Shown here piece after piece: positions 32,190-43,762 of a DNA stretch of 64,000 nt (positions are counted from its first letter, which is position 1; each line of letters opens with the position of its first letter). The position numbers and the translations under genes are program-made. Source of the stretch: Tetrapyrgos nigripes (taxonomy: Eukaryota > Basidiomycota > Agaricomycetes > Agaricales > Campanellaceae); the NCBI GenBank assembly GCA_013368315.1, contig JAACJM010000138.1, positions 62,001 through 126,000 on the forward strand, written 5' to 3'. Under the pieces are notes generated by a model. The model saw only the letters and a list, made by a program, of their open reading frames with translations, made no database searches and had not been told where the DNA came from.

Positions 32190-33902
32190 AGTGAACGAAG
32201 ATATGGGATGTGAAACGTCTCAGTCTTGTCTCAGTCGCGGCCACAGGCAATTGGCACAGCCGCAATGGCTGAGGGGCCATTTCCAATCTTCCTTTTTAGG
32301 CGAAATATTTGCACCTGCTTGGCTAGGACTTGCAGTTCTGGGCCTGCTGGCCCCTATCTGCGGACTTTGTGACACCTGCTCTAGATCTCTCCCTCATCTT
32401 TATCGTGGTCATATACATCCAACTTGACAACGTCTTGGATGTCCGCCAAGGGCTTGAGCCGAGGCTGTTACTGATCACCATGAGCAATCTCCCTCTCTCA
32501 GCTTCTCACTCCCAAAAGATCTCAAAACGAAACACGACTCATTTTCAACTTTGCAGCAACTTTCTGGCAGATGACTTCTCCTTTTCACCTTTTCACCGGA
32601 ATATTCAGATTGGATTTTGGGGGGAGGGTAGACAGGAAGAGCAAGGCAAGTTGATCTGTGAGCTGAGCATTCTTAGAGACTGTCGATGAGCAATCGATGA
32701 GAGAAGCAATTTCGCAAAGGGTTACTGAAGGGAGGGTAGTATCATTATGTTATTCTCCTCTTCATAAGCGTTGTATCTCTGATCTTTTGCTGCTCAAGTG
32801 TCAAGTCTCAGAATCAGAATCTAGCTTTGTACTTCATACTTGAACTTTCAATCCATTCTACATGCCTCCCGGCTGTCATTCAACTCGAATCCGGCGCAGA
32901 TGTAGGGTTAACTTTTCACTCTAGATCTTCCATTCGGGATATATCTCATTCAAGTGGAATCTGCATTACAAACACGTCGATTCATGCTTTCTCTCTTCAC
33001 TCCGCTTACCATTCCTAATCATCTTTTTGCGGTATTGGGAAGTGAATCGTGATCCGTTCTTCGTCGGCCCCATCCGCTTGAGCGATCAAGATTTCATCTC
33101 AACTGCGTCTTTTCCAGATGTACTCACCCTCCACTTCATCAAATCTTCAGCATTTGACAGATATCTCATGGACAAAATTGTCAACCCATTGGTCGATGCT
33201 GCTACCCTTCATACCGTTCAAAGCGCCTCATCAATGATATCCCAGACGATCACGACGTACGCATATGGTCCTCATGCTCGTATGTTGCCCCAATATCTGT
33301 TCTCGTGCTCACACTGATCATCAACGTCAGACATCTTCATCGTCGTGGACAGGAACACATACTGATGGCAACAGAACTCCAAACATTCTCAATATCAACA
33401 TCGAGAAGGATACTAGTCAAGCCACAAAGATAGCAATGATAGACCGCGGGTATGCTATGATCCTAACCAGGCACGGCGTGGATGAGTGGATATTTCTCTA
33501 AATCTTGAATATTTCCATAGGTTTTTTATCAGGCCGACCTGCTCTATATAGGACCGTTTTTGAAGCCGAGATTTCATATGGAGTAGGTGCAACTTCGAGC
33601 AAAATTCAAGATTTATGCTCACCCAAAAACTTCGTCCAAACGTGCACTCGTCCCTGTCGTGAGGGGGCGGTTACCAGAGAATTCCGTGAGATGACGGGTA
33701 CAGTCGGGTCGTGTAAAACTTACCGTTTTGACTGTCACGCTTTCTTAGGGGCTTCTTATGCTCATCAATGTCTATTGGAACATCGTTGCTTTCTGGCACT
33801 CCAAATTTATTCCTCCACTATCCCTTCTGCATCTCGTTGATCCTCATACCATTTTCCCCATCTTTAATCAATATGGACTATGAACCGTCCTAACCAAGTC
33901 GT
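32190..33902. other. Long region with only unassigned open fragments
   Basis: The open stretch 33027-33317 on the plus strand (VNRDPFFVGPIRLSDQDFIS, then LMDKIVNPLVDAATLHTVQS) looks protein-like and may be an exon or remnant, but no start, domain or splice partner was convincing. The rest has many stops. The first ~150 bp hold the promoter of the minus-strand gene. Confidence 0.35.
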
Positions 33903-34028
33903 TTGAGTCACAGGATGTGTCACCTCCAAAAACGTAAGGACACTATTGTACCCCGTCATCACGGAACTCTCTGTGGTGACAGCCTCTTGATCTTACCCCA
34001 AAAATATGCAGAATATGCTTACTTATAT

Positions 34029-35713
34029 ATGTTTGTACAGGTACTTCTTTATTTACTGGCACCCCACTCATTTCACCTTACGCCTAGCCTTCGGAATATT
34101 TATGTCTTTAATCGCGTCCCTCTTCAACCCGGAAACCGTCGACTCAGTCTTGAGTGCTCGATATCTATCAGGCACGTTCTTCCTCTCAGCTTAATCTTGA
34201 GTCAATGTGTCCTGATTAGATCCAAAATAAATAAAGCCGTCGCTCTCGTCTCTGTAGCATACGACCATCTCCTCACCCTTGATCAAGAACTCACGAATAT
34301 CTGGTCAAGGAATAGCGAAACAAGCCAAGGCTACTTAAACAAATTCACTTTCATCCTCAATCGATACGTAGCAGAAGCAGTGACGGCATATACTGCGTTT
34401 GGTGCGACAGTTTTCATGGATTGCATAGTTTTGAGCATTAAAGAATGCCTATTTGTAGTGCTGAGTGGACAGGGATCAGGAATATTGGATAATTCCGTGA
34501 GTTAGTCTCTTATTTCATGCATTATCGCTAACTCGAATACTCTCCGTTCAGGCGTACTAGTGCTCAAACTCTGGTATCCACTTCGAATACTAACTTCAAC
34601 ATCACAGATGTAGAAGATTTATTTGGATATTTACGATCGCAGCAACGATTTTCATAGGGATCACCCAATGTGAGTGTCTCCTTCAGATTTTATACCGAGT
34701 CGCTTTTGACTGACTCCATCTTGTTTTACAAGTTGCAATAATCCTCCGTGTCTATCACCTTTGGGACAAGCGGAAACGAATGACAGTCATCCTATTCTCC
34801 GGCTTCTTTGTATCAATTTCCTCCGCAACGGTCCTTGCGATACTTACCGTGATCAAAGTTCAGCGTGAGTAGCATTCTTACCTCGTTGCCCGACCCCCCA
34901 TACTCACTTGAGGATACCCTCTGATTTCATTCAACCTGTCCTTACTGATATACAGCGGTCACTTTCTTCTTCCCAATCATTAACACCTGCGGTTTTATGA
35001 AGATTCCTTCAACACTCCCTTACACACTCGGCAGCTTGGTACGTACCGCATACTAGTACTTGCGATTTCTTTTCTCATTTGACTGATATAACTTCGCCCA
35101 GTTACTCTTCGATACATTCCTGATTGCAGTCGCAGTCCTCAACGCTTTCGAGGCTCCCCATCACACCCACGCAGAAGTGTTCAAGAGCCTACATCGAGAT
35201 GGTGCACGATTATTTCTCGTAAGTGTTGTCTACCACGAGCTTTAAGTTCTACAAAGTGTTTCACTTGCTTGGGGCCCTTTGGCTTTCATCCCTCGGTATA
35301 CTTACTAGTATTAATGCAACTTCTCTAGGTCTTGTTTGGTAAGACTCGTCAACCATCTCTGAGAGATTTTCTTTTGATTTTATATCTGCTCAATCGCATT
35401 CAGTCCTACGACTCGTCACTCTCTTGGTGTCCATCATCGGAAACGTGAGTCTCTCTGTCCTCTTTCCTGCCCGCTCAGTGAGAATTTAGCCCATTTCGAC
35501 TGCTCTGAACGCATCAGCCAGCAGATAGCTTCGCTGTTCTCAGGTGAGCCTATCAATATGATTATCATACCCGAGCTTTTTTTGACTAGAATTCACATCA
35601 ATCACAGCGTCGCATGGGCGTTCAACTCCATCCTCATTTCGAGAATACATCTACGCGTGGAAGGTTTAAGATTTCTTAGTTTTGGAATGGGAAAGTCGTT
35701 CCTCATTATGTGA
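34029..35713 (+). CDS. Multi-pass membrane protein with DUF6533-like N-terminus
   Basis: Typical basidiomycete layout of many short exons, each coding for about one membrane helix. SVAYDHLLTLDQELTNIWSR followed by FTFILNRYVAE matches the DUF6533 signature. Later exons: RFIWIFTIAATIFIGIT, then AIILRVYHLWDKRKRM, TVILFSGFFVSISSATVLAI, AVTFFFPIINTCGF, LLFDTFLIAVAVLNAFEAPH, a short LRLVTLLVSIIGN exon, and VAWAFNSILISRIHLR. The stop is at 35711-35713. Introns with GT..AG lie between them. The true start and the exons between about 34400 and 34610 are not resolved; a lesion there cannot be excluded. Function of the family is unknown. Confidence 0.55.
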
Positions 35714-35801
35714 AGCGCCAGTGTAGATTCCTATATATAGCTGATGCGCGTCTACTTATTATGAAGTACCTTTTATGACTATTATTCTTCCGATCTATTA
35801 T

Positions 35802-36530
35802 TCATCCTTTAACGTTAATTATCTTCGAGCTAAAGGAGCTGCCAAAGCGGGCAAGAGTACTGGTATCAGGTCTTAGCACGGCATCAGAAAAATCTCCTTC
35901 GAACGCACCCTCAATTCCTTGCAGTGCGTCATGCAGCAATGCTTGCGCAAGCGAGACGTTTACTAAGACTGTGGACTTTATACGAGCGGCCCACTCCGCC
36001 TTCTTACACCATCGACAGAAAATTTGTGTAAGGCTGCGTAAGTAATTCATGACCAGCCGACTTGTGCATCTCCCGGCTCCCAACCTTCTGCTCATACTTC
36101 TTTGCGAGTTCCCAGGTATGATCGACGCACCATTTCTCCCACTTCTGCTTAAACTCCTTCTTCTGAGCTGGTGCGAGTGGGTCCAGAAGATCCAGAAGCC
36201 GATTGCTTTCTTTCGGTTCTGTCTTCATTGACTTTGACTTCCTGGGGGAATATCAGCCTCGGGTGATGATTGGGGGTTTGGGTTTCTTAAAGTCGGCTCG
36301 ACGTAATCAGAATCGTCGTCACCGCGAACGGTGCGTTTGCCAGTGGATTTGTTGGTAGCGATTGGAGGAGCCATAGACGCGGGTGAAGGAATGGACTGCG
36401 GGGCTCGGGAGAAGCGTCGGCTACTTATATAGGTACCGGTGATACCATTGGAAATAGGGGCTCGAGGTGCGTTCAACTTTCTGCAGACGCGGAGAGGATA
36501 ACCTACGGAGTTCATGATATCGTTTGCCAT
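35802..36530 (-). pseudogene. Second basic protein paralogue, frameshifted
   Basis: Open from 36530 (MANDIMNSVGYPLRVCRKLN; APRAPISNG; a basic Ser/Pro region ending SSPEADIP). It then shifts frame near 36245 to KSKSMKTEPKESNRLLDLLD and KWEKWCVDHTWELAKKYEQK, followed by GSREMHKSAG. A further break near 36040 leads to a different frame with STVLVNVSLAQALLHDALQG and a stop at 35802. The W-C-x2-H-x-W core and the EMHKS motif are shared with the gene at 31192-32189. No intron with valid phase bridges the first shift that I could find. Role unknown. Confidence 0.55.
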
Positions 36531-37886
36531 CTGAAGTGTTGCTCAGCTGATTCGGGTACGTGAGGCCGTCAGAGATACTGATTTTAACAGATCGACGATT
36601 CTACAAGACGCGTGTGGGGTGTCCAGGCACAAGCTCGAGCGCATCCGCATCTAACCAGATCGGATATGTGGACAGAAATGAAATGAAATTAACAATTGGC
36701 TACCTACAGTATGGTCAATCGACGTGACCACCGACGGCGTGCTCCGCATAGCCTCGTGTGCCATCCTTGAAACTTGAAGTTACGAGTGGTTTTGGTTAGA
36801 CTAGTACTTGAAGATCATCATGATTCATGATGCAAACGAAGTGACTTCCTCCACTAGTTAGACGTGGAACTAAATGTTTTTCGGCGAGAACTGTAGGTGA
36901 AACCGAACCAGAAAGGCCGATTAAAGTACAGATTTCGCAAAAAAGACAGATAGATGGAATTAATCTCACAACAAAGGACCTCAGTCAGATCACGACGCTG
37001 AAGAACAGTTTGAAGGACTAAGAGCCCCAAATTGAAGGAGTTGAAGAAACCTCTCATGTGAAAATGGTAAATGGCTCTTCCAGCCGAAGTTCAACCGTTA
37101 TCTTCTACGAAGAGGGCTTGCATTCAAAAAGGGATCACTGGGGTTGGATTTGGCTTCCAAGTCTGTATCGAGCAGATAGAATTGAAGCTAGATTGATTCC
37201 AGGATTGTCTATGAAGGTCTAAGGACGTATACCAACGGTACCATAACCGGCAGAGTAGAACGAATAGCCTAACCAGGAATCTGCCCTTGAATATGGATGT
37301 TGCGTTGCAATTTTGCAAAAGACAGCGAAACAAGCAAATAGAGAAACCGAGCAAAAGAGACACTCGAGACAGTGACGTGATTGTGAGATAATCAAGGTAA
37401 AAATATCAGAGCGGTGCATAACGGCTAAAATTGGCGAAAGGTCAACGAAAGATCCAAGAAAAGAACCTGCCAGTGCTCGCCGCTCCAGAACGAGTAAGCC
37501 AGTAATACATTCGGCTCTGGGTGCACCGCAGGTCTGCGCTGACCAATGGTTCATAGCGCTACAGCCGTACGTTACAGTGAGCCTGAATTTGGCTTCGTTA
37601 CAAGGGCAGTGCAAGCTTGATTTGATCATGCAAGCCTCTCTGACGGTTGAAGGGAGACTGAGAGCCTACTAGTCAATAAGGCGGATTGTGAGCAATCGTA
37701 TCGTGGAGAGTCTGAAGCAAGAGACTGAGAACAAAAGCAAAGCACCGCAAATTTAAAATTATCGAATCTAGCCGGTCCGACGGCCGGGGTTCTTTTTGAA
37801 AAAGTGGTGCCACAAAAAAAAGGTTACTCCGCAACCTCCACAACTCTCTCCTCGTCGTCTTCGGCGTCGAGCTCAAACTTTCAACA
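36531..37886. other. Divergent intergenic region
   Basis: About 1.35 kb without a supportable gene. It contains the promoter of the GH5 gene; CT-rich sequence at about 37840-37880 lies just before the ATG at 37887. No TATA box is obvious. Confidence 0.5.
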
Positions 37887-40810
37887 ATGCCCCGAGTCCC
37901 CAAGACATCTCCAATCACAGGGGACCCCACGTCCTCCTCTTTCATCCACACTCTCGACTGCAACTTCGTAGACAACGCTGGACGTACGCTACTACTCAGA
38001 GGTGTCAACCTTTCTGGGTCTTCCAAAGCCCCAGTCGACCATCCTTCTTATATTCTAGAAGATTTCTGGGAGGCTGCAGAGAATGGTGGTTCAAGTTTCA
38101 TCGGCAGGCCGCTGAACATCGACGACGGTTCCGCAGACGTACATCTTGCTCGTCTCCGCGGCTGGGGATTTAACATGCTTCGTTTTCCTGTTACTTGGGA
38201 AGCTTTGGAACATGAGGGACCGTGCGTACTCTACATGTTATCCTGTAACCTTGAATAACACGTCTTCTCCACTTAGGGGTATATACGACTATGATTTCAT
38301 GGACTACACCGTACGAGTCCTACGAAAATGCAAACAGTACGGTTTCAAGATTTACATGGATCCTCACCAGGACGTCGTACGTTACCCATCTCTTTCATTG
38401 GCAAACTCGGCACATTTACCGTTTCTGAATAGTGGTCACGCTTTACTGGGGGCTCAGGTGCTCCCTTTTGGACACTAACCGCTTGCGGTTTTGACCATAG
38501 AAACATATCAGCTACTCAGGCGGCTATCGTCCATTGCGAATATCCCACTCCCGAATCTCCTGAGCCAGCTTCCCTACCCGCCATGATCTGGTCAACCAAT
38601 TATGGACGCCTCTTCTCCCAAACCATCTTCACGCTGTTCTTTGCCGGAAAGCATTTTGCTCCCAAATGCATCATCGACGGCAAGAATATACAAGACTACC
38701 TTCAAGAACATTATATTGAAGCTATGGGAAAAATGGCTGACCGAATCCGTGATGCTGGAGATCTTCTCGAGAGCTGTGTTATAGGATGGGACAGCATGAA
38801 TGAACCTTACGAGGGTCTTTGTGGTTGGGAGGATCTAAATGTGAATCCCAACAAACAAGGCTCTACTCTCGCCAAAGGCTCACATCCTACCCCAGCCCAG
38901 TCCATGCGTCTTGGTATGGGTGAAGCTCAGACAGTGGAAAACTGGACCTTCGGCATGTTCGGTCCCTCACGCAGTGGTAGCGTCACCATTGATCCTCAAG
39001 GCAAAAAGGTCTGGGCCGACCCAAGCATTGAAGGTCCTGACGGCGTACACCCGAAATGGGGTTGGCGTCGAGACCAGGGATGGAAGCTAGGAACGTGTAT
39101 ATGGGCCGAACATGGTGTGTGGGATGTACGAACAGGGGAGATATTACGTCCCAACTACTTCAGGCTACCTCCCGATTATTCTTCTCATCCCGAACTCCAC
39201 ATCGTCATCGAGCAGAGTGGGATAGTACCTGAAGTGGAATTTGTTGCTCTTTATTGGCGGCCACATTGGGAGGCGTTTAGCGAGAGGATCCGTCGGTCAC
39301 ATCCCGAAGCTATCATGTTCATCCAACCTCCGGTGTTCTCTCCTCCTCCGCCTATTTCACCAGAGGCTCTCAAAGGACGTGCTGTATCCGCACCACACTA
39401 CTATGATGGTCTTACTCTCATCACACGTCATTGGAATTGGTTCAACGCAGACGCTCTTGGTGTTCTACGAGGCCACTACAAACCATTCTCCAAGCCATTA
39501 AAATTGGCGAGCCGGCTATACGCAAATCCATACAGGAACAATTGGGCATCATCAAGAGCGACGCCGAAATCCTTGGTCCTTACCCTACCCTGATAGGAGA
39601 AATCGGTACTCCTTTCGATATGGATAGCAAGAGGAGTTATGGTTGGACGGATAACGGGAGATATCAAGGCGATTATTCGAGGCAGGAGAGGGCATTGGAC
39701 GCTAGTCTCAACGCAGCAGACGGACCCAACGCGATAAATTATACCATTTGGACCTATTGCCCTGATAGCTGCCATGATTGGGGAGATGGATGGAATATGG
39801 AGGATTTGAGTTTGTGGAGTGAGGATGATGTGGGTATCACGGGGAGGAGCGTTTATATGAATGGGAATGGGAACGGCAAATCAGTGTCATCTTCGTCGCA
39901 GAGGACGCTATACGGCATCGGCGTGGGTAGCTCACAAGCGATGTTGTTGAAAAAGCCGCCTCCGTCGTCGGAATCGTCGTACAAGATGACTTCGACGCTA
40001 GGTGGACAGTCATCGTCATCGTTGGCAACTATGAAGACTGCTGGTGGAAGAGCAGAGTTGATGATGCGTTGGAGGGAAAATCAGTACGACTTTTTGACGG
40101 ATGGGGCGAGGGCTGTTAAGGCGTTTGCTAGACCTTGGCCGACGAAACTTGTTGGAAGGGCAGTGGATATACAATTCGATATCAGCAAGACGTACTTTAA
40201 GCTGGTGGTCAACGTGAGGGAGGATGATAAACTCGACGTTGATGGTGTTGATGAGGAGGATCCTGCATCGGAGATTTACGTCCCTCTAGTGCACTATGCG
40301 CATGAGCGGCTTCTGGCGGATAGGCCTCTCACACCTAGTCCGGGATCTACAAGAGATCTCATGCAAGCTGGACCAGACGACTTGACAGAGGGTAACTGTG
40401 AAGGTGACGAATGGTCCTCGAAAGCGACAAGCCAATTCACCTCCAGAGTCCCTTCAAGTCTCAACCTCAACGTTGATATTCCTCCCCAGGTCCAACCAGA
40501 CCCAGCTTCAGCTATCTCGGAAGTCAACAGCCCAAGTCCAACGCCGACGATTGCGATACCTTCCATCGACTGGCTAGGTATGGCCAGCGATAAAAATCTG
40601 GTGGATGTCGATGTCGAGGTGTCGGATGGACGTTGGGAGGTACAGGGACAGACGTTGAAGTGGTGGTACGATGTCCCGCACCCTGGGGAGGGTGATAGGC
40701 AGTATACCATTGAGATTAGGAGGATTGGAGGACCAATTAAGATGAAGGAAGTCGAGGAGGAGAGTTGGGTGGAGAAGTTGTGTCCCCCTGATGGGTGTAA
40801 TATCATGTAA
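37887..40810 (+). pseudogene. GH5 endoglycoceramidase-related glycosidase (EGCrP-type), single frameshift
   Basis: Glycoside hydrolase family 5, EGCrP/glucosylceramidase type, which removes glucose from glucosylceramide or steryl glucoside. Exons 37887-38221, 38277-38376 and 38433-40810. Motifs: LLLRGVNLSGSSK, LRGWGFNMLRFPVTWEALEH, IYMDPHQDVWSRF and WDSMNEP with the acid/base Glu; after the break, GEIGTPFDMDSKRSYGWTDN with the nucleophile Glu, TIWTYCPD, and a C-terminal beta domain. At about 39483 the run AAACCATT lacks one A relative to the frame expected for K-T-I-L, so translation ends at 39593 before the nucleophile. Total exon length is one short of 938 codons, and the frame after the break is excellent. 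Either a very young null allele or a homopolymer sequencing error. Confidence 0.85.
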
Positions 40811-41193
40811 GTAAACGATGGACTGATTCATGCATATGATGTATGATGAAAGGACTAGGACGGACGTGCATGGCTTCTGCGTATGATTATGATTTCACTG
40901 CTATTTCTTTCTCTTCTCTTTGTCTTGTGTTTGGATATCTCTCACTCACTCCACGACTACATCTCATGTTTCTTCTGGGTTACTTGCACTACCTACCATT
41001 CTCATCCTTTATATCTGCTAAGCTTACCGTACATTAGTTATCTGCATTTCCATTGTATCTTTCATACATAGAGCATCAATGAACTGGTATAATTCTTGTA
41101 TTAGATGATGTGGTATATTTAGTTCTAGAGAGCGATAATAACTGAGTCGAGGGTAAAAAGGGTTCCCTGCTTCTACATTTTCAACAGGGCTGG
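40811..41193. other. Convergent 3' flanks
   Basis: T-rich 3' flank of the GH5 gene and of the OPA3-family gene. No gene. Confidence 0.5.
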
Positions 41194-42136
41194 CTACGAA
41201 GGCTTGTTCCTGTCGTCTATATGGTCTTTTGACTCCGGGTCGGGTGTGTTGACGTCTATTCGTGAATCTTCAGGAGAGGGAGGAGAGTCAGTATCATTTG
41301 ACAGAGACTCTGAGTCTGATTCGGAACTTGGTGAGCTTAATGAAGACGATAGGTCGATACGAGGTAACCGTAAAGGAGTCTGTTCGAGCTCAGACCATCC
41401 TCCACGAAGCCCAATTTCTACCACGCGCTCAAGTATCCTGGCCAGCTCAGTACTTCTGTAAACATCAAAAGAAAGAGGTTGCAGAAAGACATCAGCGTTG
41501 TGCTCAAACGTCAATTATAGCCGTGCAACGCACCTTGTCCTCTCAGCCTCCAACTGCTCTTGTATAGACGTCGTAAGACTCCCCAACCGCGTATTCAGCT
41601 CCTTCACCTTCTCGTCAAGATCCTCCAGCTTTTCATTCACGTCGTCTCTCCGTTTCGACTGACTCCGCGATGAACGCCATTGTTCTCCTATAATTAGAGC
41701 TGCTGCGACAGCGAATAGGAAGCCTTCTGCTAACGCGTTTGCACCGTTTTCGATAGCACTGTCGACGACTCGTATGGTTAGTTGCTCTGTGTCATGAAAT
41801 AGGGAAAAGATAATGCACCGTGTCTCCGAAAGTGGCCGGATATGCTTTGCAGGCTCTCCGAGCAGTCTAGTCCGCAAGTGCGCCTCCGTCCGATGCATTC
41901 TCTGCGCGAGGTTTACACAGAATTCACGGAAAGTTTCATGCCTGTTATCATGTAGGTATTCCAGCTGTTTGGACATGGTAGACTTGAACAAGTACTCACT
42001 GCTTTGCTTGATTCTTTATTTGGTTGCTGATAGGTTTTGCGACGGTCTCTCAAAGAAATGAGATTGTCGCGTTAGGTTTGAAGGAAAGGGATAGACATAC
42101 TCGTATCACTAGAGTTGCTATCTTTGCGGAGGCCAT
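41194..42136 (-). CDS. OPA3-family mitochondrial membrane protein
   Basis: The ATG at 42136 gives MASAKIATLVIR, then an intron, then TVAKPISNQIKNQA, a second intron, and HETFREFCVNLAQRMHRTEA..IRPLSETR. This is the order found in OPA3 proteins, which sit in mitochondrial membranes and affect lipid metabolism and morphology. A hydrophobic helix follows (GFLFAVAAALIIGEQWRSSR), then a coiled coil (EKLEDLDEKVKELNTRLGSL). A last exon encodes an acidic Ser-rich tail ending DDRNKPS (stop 41194-41196). The exact acceptor of the second intron is unclear: the in-phase choice gives an unusually short 35-nt intron. The C-terminal acidic extension is longer than in many family members. Confidence 0.85.
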
Positions 42137-42415
42137 AGTCTACTAGGGATATTGTAGAGAGTTGTCTAGAATTGTGCAAGGAACCGGTGTCAATGCGGCT
42201 TGGTGACGCGGTGACGCGCGACCTTGCGGCACAAAAAATTATTGGATATATTTCCACGCAACTCGTTCATGGAGATTTCTAAGAAAATGGTCTGATTGGT
42301 GCTATGGATGAATACATAGATACAGCAGTTTCTACATAAGCCGAGTGTCCCTTTGTAAATTGTCCCTACAATGTACATGAAAAGTTTGTTGTGACATGGC
42401 GCCATAAATGCCCAT

Positions 42416-43690
42416 TTAAGACTGTGCGGGGTTGTTCTCAGCAAAGTATTCGTGGCTGTCAGCGTTGTCGATGGCCTGGTCGGGGTTGCTGCGAGCAAGA
42501 GATTGAGCACCAGATTGACCGTAGACATGGTCATCGGTGCCAGCAAGTTGGGTGAAGTGGGTGGACTCGTGGATGAGGGTTCCGCCCTTAGAGTCAGTGC
42601 CAGTGGTGGAGACTTCCCAGAAGACGGGGCAGAGATGGATGGTTCCGAACCTAATGAAGGTCAGAACTTGAGAGAACAAGCATCGCATCAACAAACTTAC
42701 TGGTTAAGGTTGACAAAAGCAAATACACCCTCCTCCGTGCATGTGCAGTCATAGGTGTAGCCACTATACCCTTGACTGGCGATGTTGGTGAAGTGGCTCA
42801 AGACGGTAGAGTGACGAGAAGAAGTGTAGGTACCGAACCAGGTGGTGTAGCGAGTGGTCGAGGAAGTGTGGCTCGACAAGTAGCTGTTTGTCACCATTGT
42901 CAGCCTCCGTGATAAAGAACGAAATCTGAGAAACTCACTCTCGTGCACTGTTAGCATAGTTCTGAGCAGCAGTGATGGCACTGTTGATTTGGGACTGTTC
43001 GGTAGAGCTGCAGCCGACAAAGGAAGCCCGTTTTTCCAAACCGGAGCTGCGAGCGACGGAGAGAGTTCCCGTGAGTTTGGCTTGGTGGGAAGCGTCCTGC
43101 TTGGCCGAAATTTCGGACACTTCGAGGGTATCAGGGTTGACCAAGAAGAACTTGTTGTTTGCTTCGATATCGTAAAGGTCCTCTCCAGAGTTGGTGAAGT
43201 TGTAAGCAACAGATACTTAAGGATTGGTTAATGTACTGTCAAATATATAATGCAGATCAAATCGCTTACAGTCGTGCTCAACGTCAATGGACTGGCCGGG
43301 TGTAAGGACAGTGGTGATCGAAGAGGAGTTCAACTTGGCGGCGACGGAGGGCGAGTACTTGATCTTGAGACCATTGAAAGCAGGGGTAGCACCAGAGGAG
43401 CTAGTGATGCGGAAACTGTCCGTGGCAGTCGAGGTCAACGAGGACCTAGGGTCATTCAAGAGATGCAAGGTCTCATCTCCAGTATTAATGAAGGTCGTCT
43501 TCACCCTGAGGTTATCGACACCGGTTGCAGCTTCGGGTCCTAAAGAATGGGATCGCCGTCAGTGACAGAAAGGGAAGTATCGATCAAGTCTTTCACCTGA
43601 GACTTTCAAAGTAAGTTCTGAGGTAGCGGATGCAGAGATCGCCGAGAGGCAGAGAGCGACCAAAGTAGCGCGGAGAGAGGATGAGAACAT
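42416..43690 (-). CDS. Secreted M35 aspzincin metalloprotease (deuterolysin / peptidyl-Lys endopeptidase type)
   Basis: Exons 43690-43597, 43539-43270, 43215-42939, 42883-42701, 42650-42416 sum to 1059 nt (352 aa). Signal peptide MFSSSLRATLVALCLSAISA, then a beta-rich pro-region (SELTLKVSG, GDETLHLLNDP, TPGQSIDVEHD, YDIEANNKFF). The mature protease begins near ASFVGCSSTEQ. Zinc and catalytic residues are HESTH, then GTDDHVYG (third ligand Asp), then the DSHEYFAEN end. A DCTCTEEG stretch supplies disulfide cysteines. The family is secreted by mushrooms for protein digestion, often with lysine preference. All residues needed are present, in contrast to the copy at 4496-5718. Regulation: a TATA box 65 bp upstream. 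Confidence 0.93.
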
Positions 43691-43754
43691 GACAATTGAA
43701 AGCTGAGACCAAGCAACTACGAATATGTGATGAAACCAGGGAAGACATGGCCAG

Positions 43755-43762
43755 CTTTTATA
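43755..43762 (-). promoter_or_regulatory. TATA box of the M35 protease gene
   Basis: TATAAAAG on the minus strand, 65 bp upstream of the ATG at 43690, followed by CTGG as in the decayed paralogue's promoter (CTAG). Confidence 0.65.

Noticed and set aside
33027..33317. Open fragment containing VNRDPFFVGPIRLSDQDF
   Set aside because: Looks coding but no start, domain or consistent splicing found, so it is described only under the intergenic entry.
37219..37629. 136-codon minus-strand frame
   Set aside because: Cys-rich, low-similarity frame in an intergenic region with no start context or motif.
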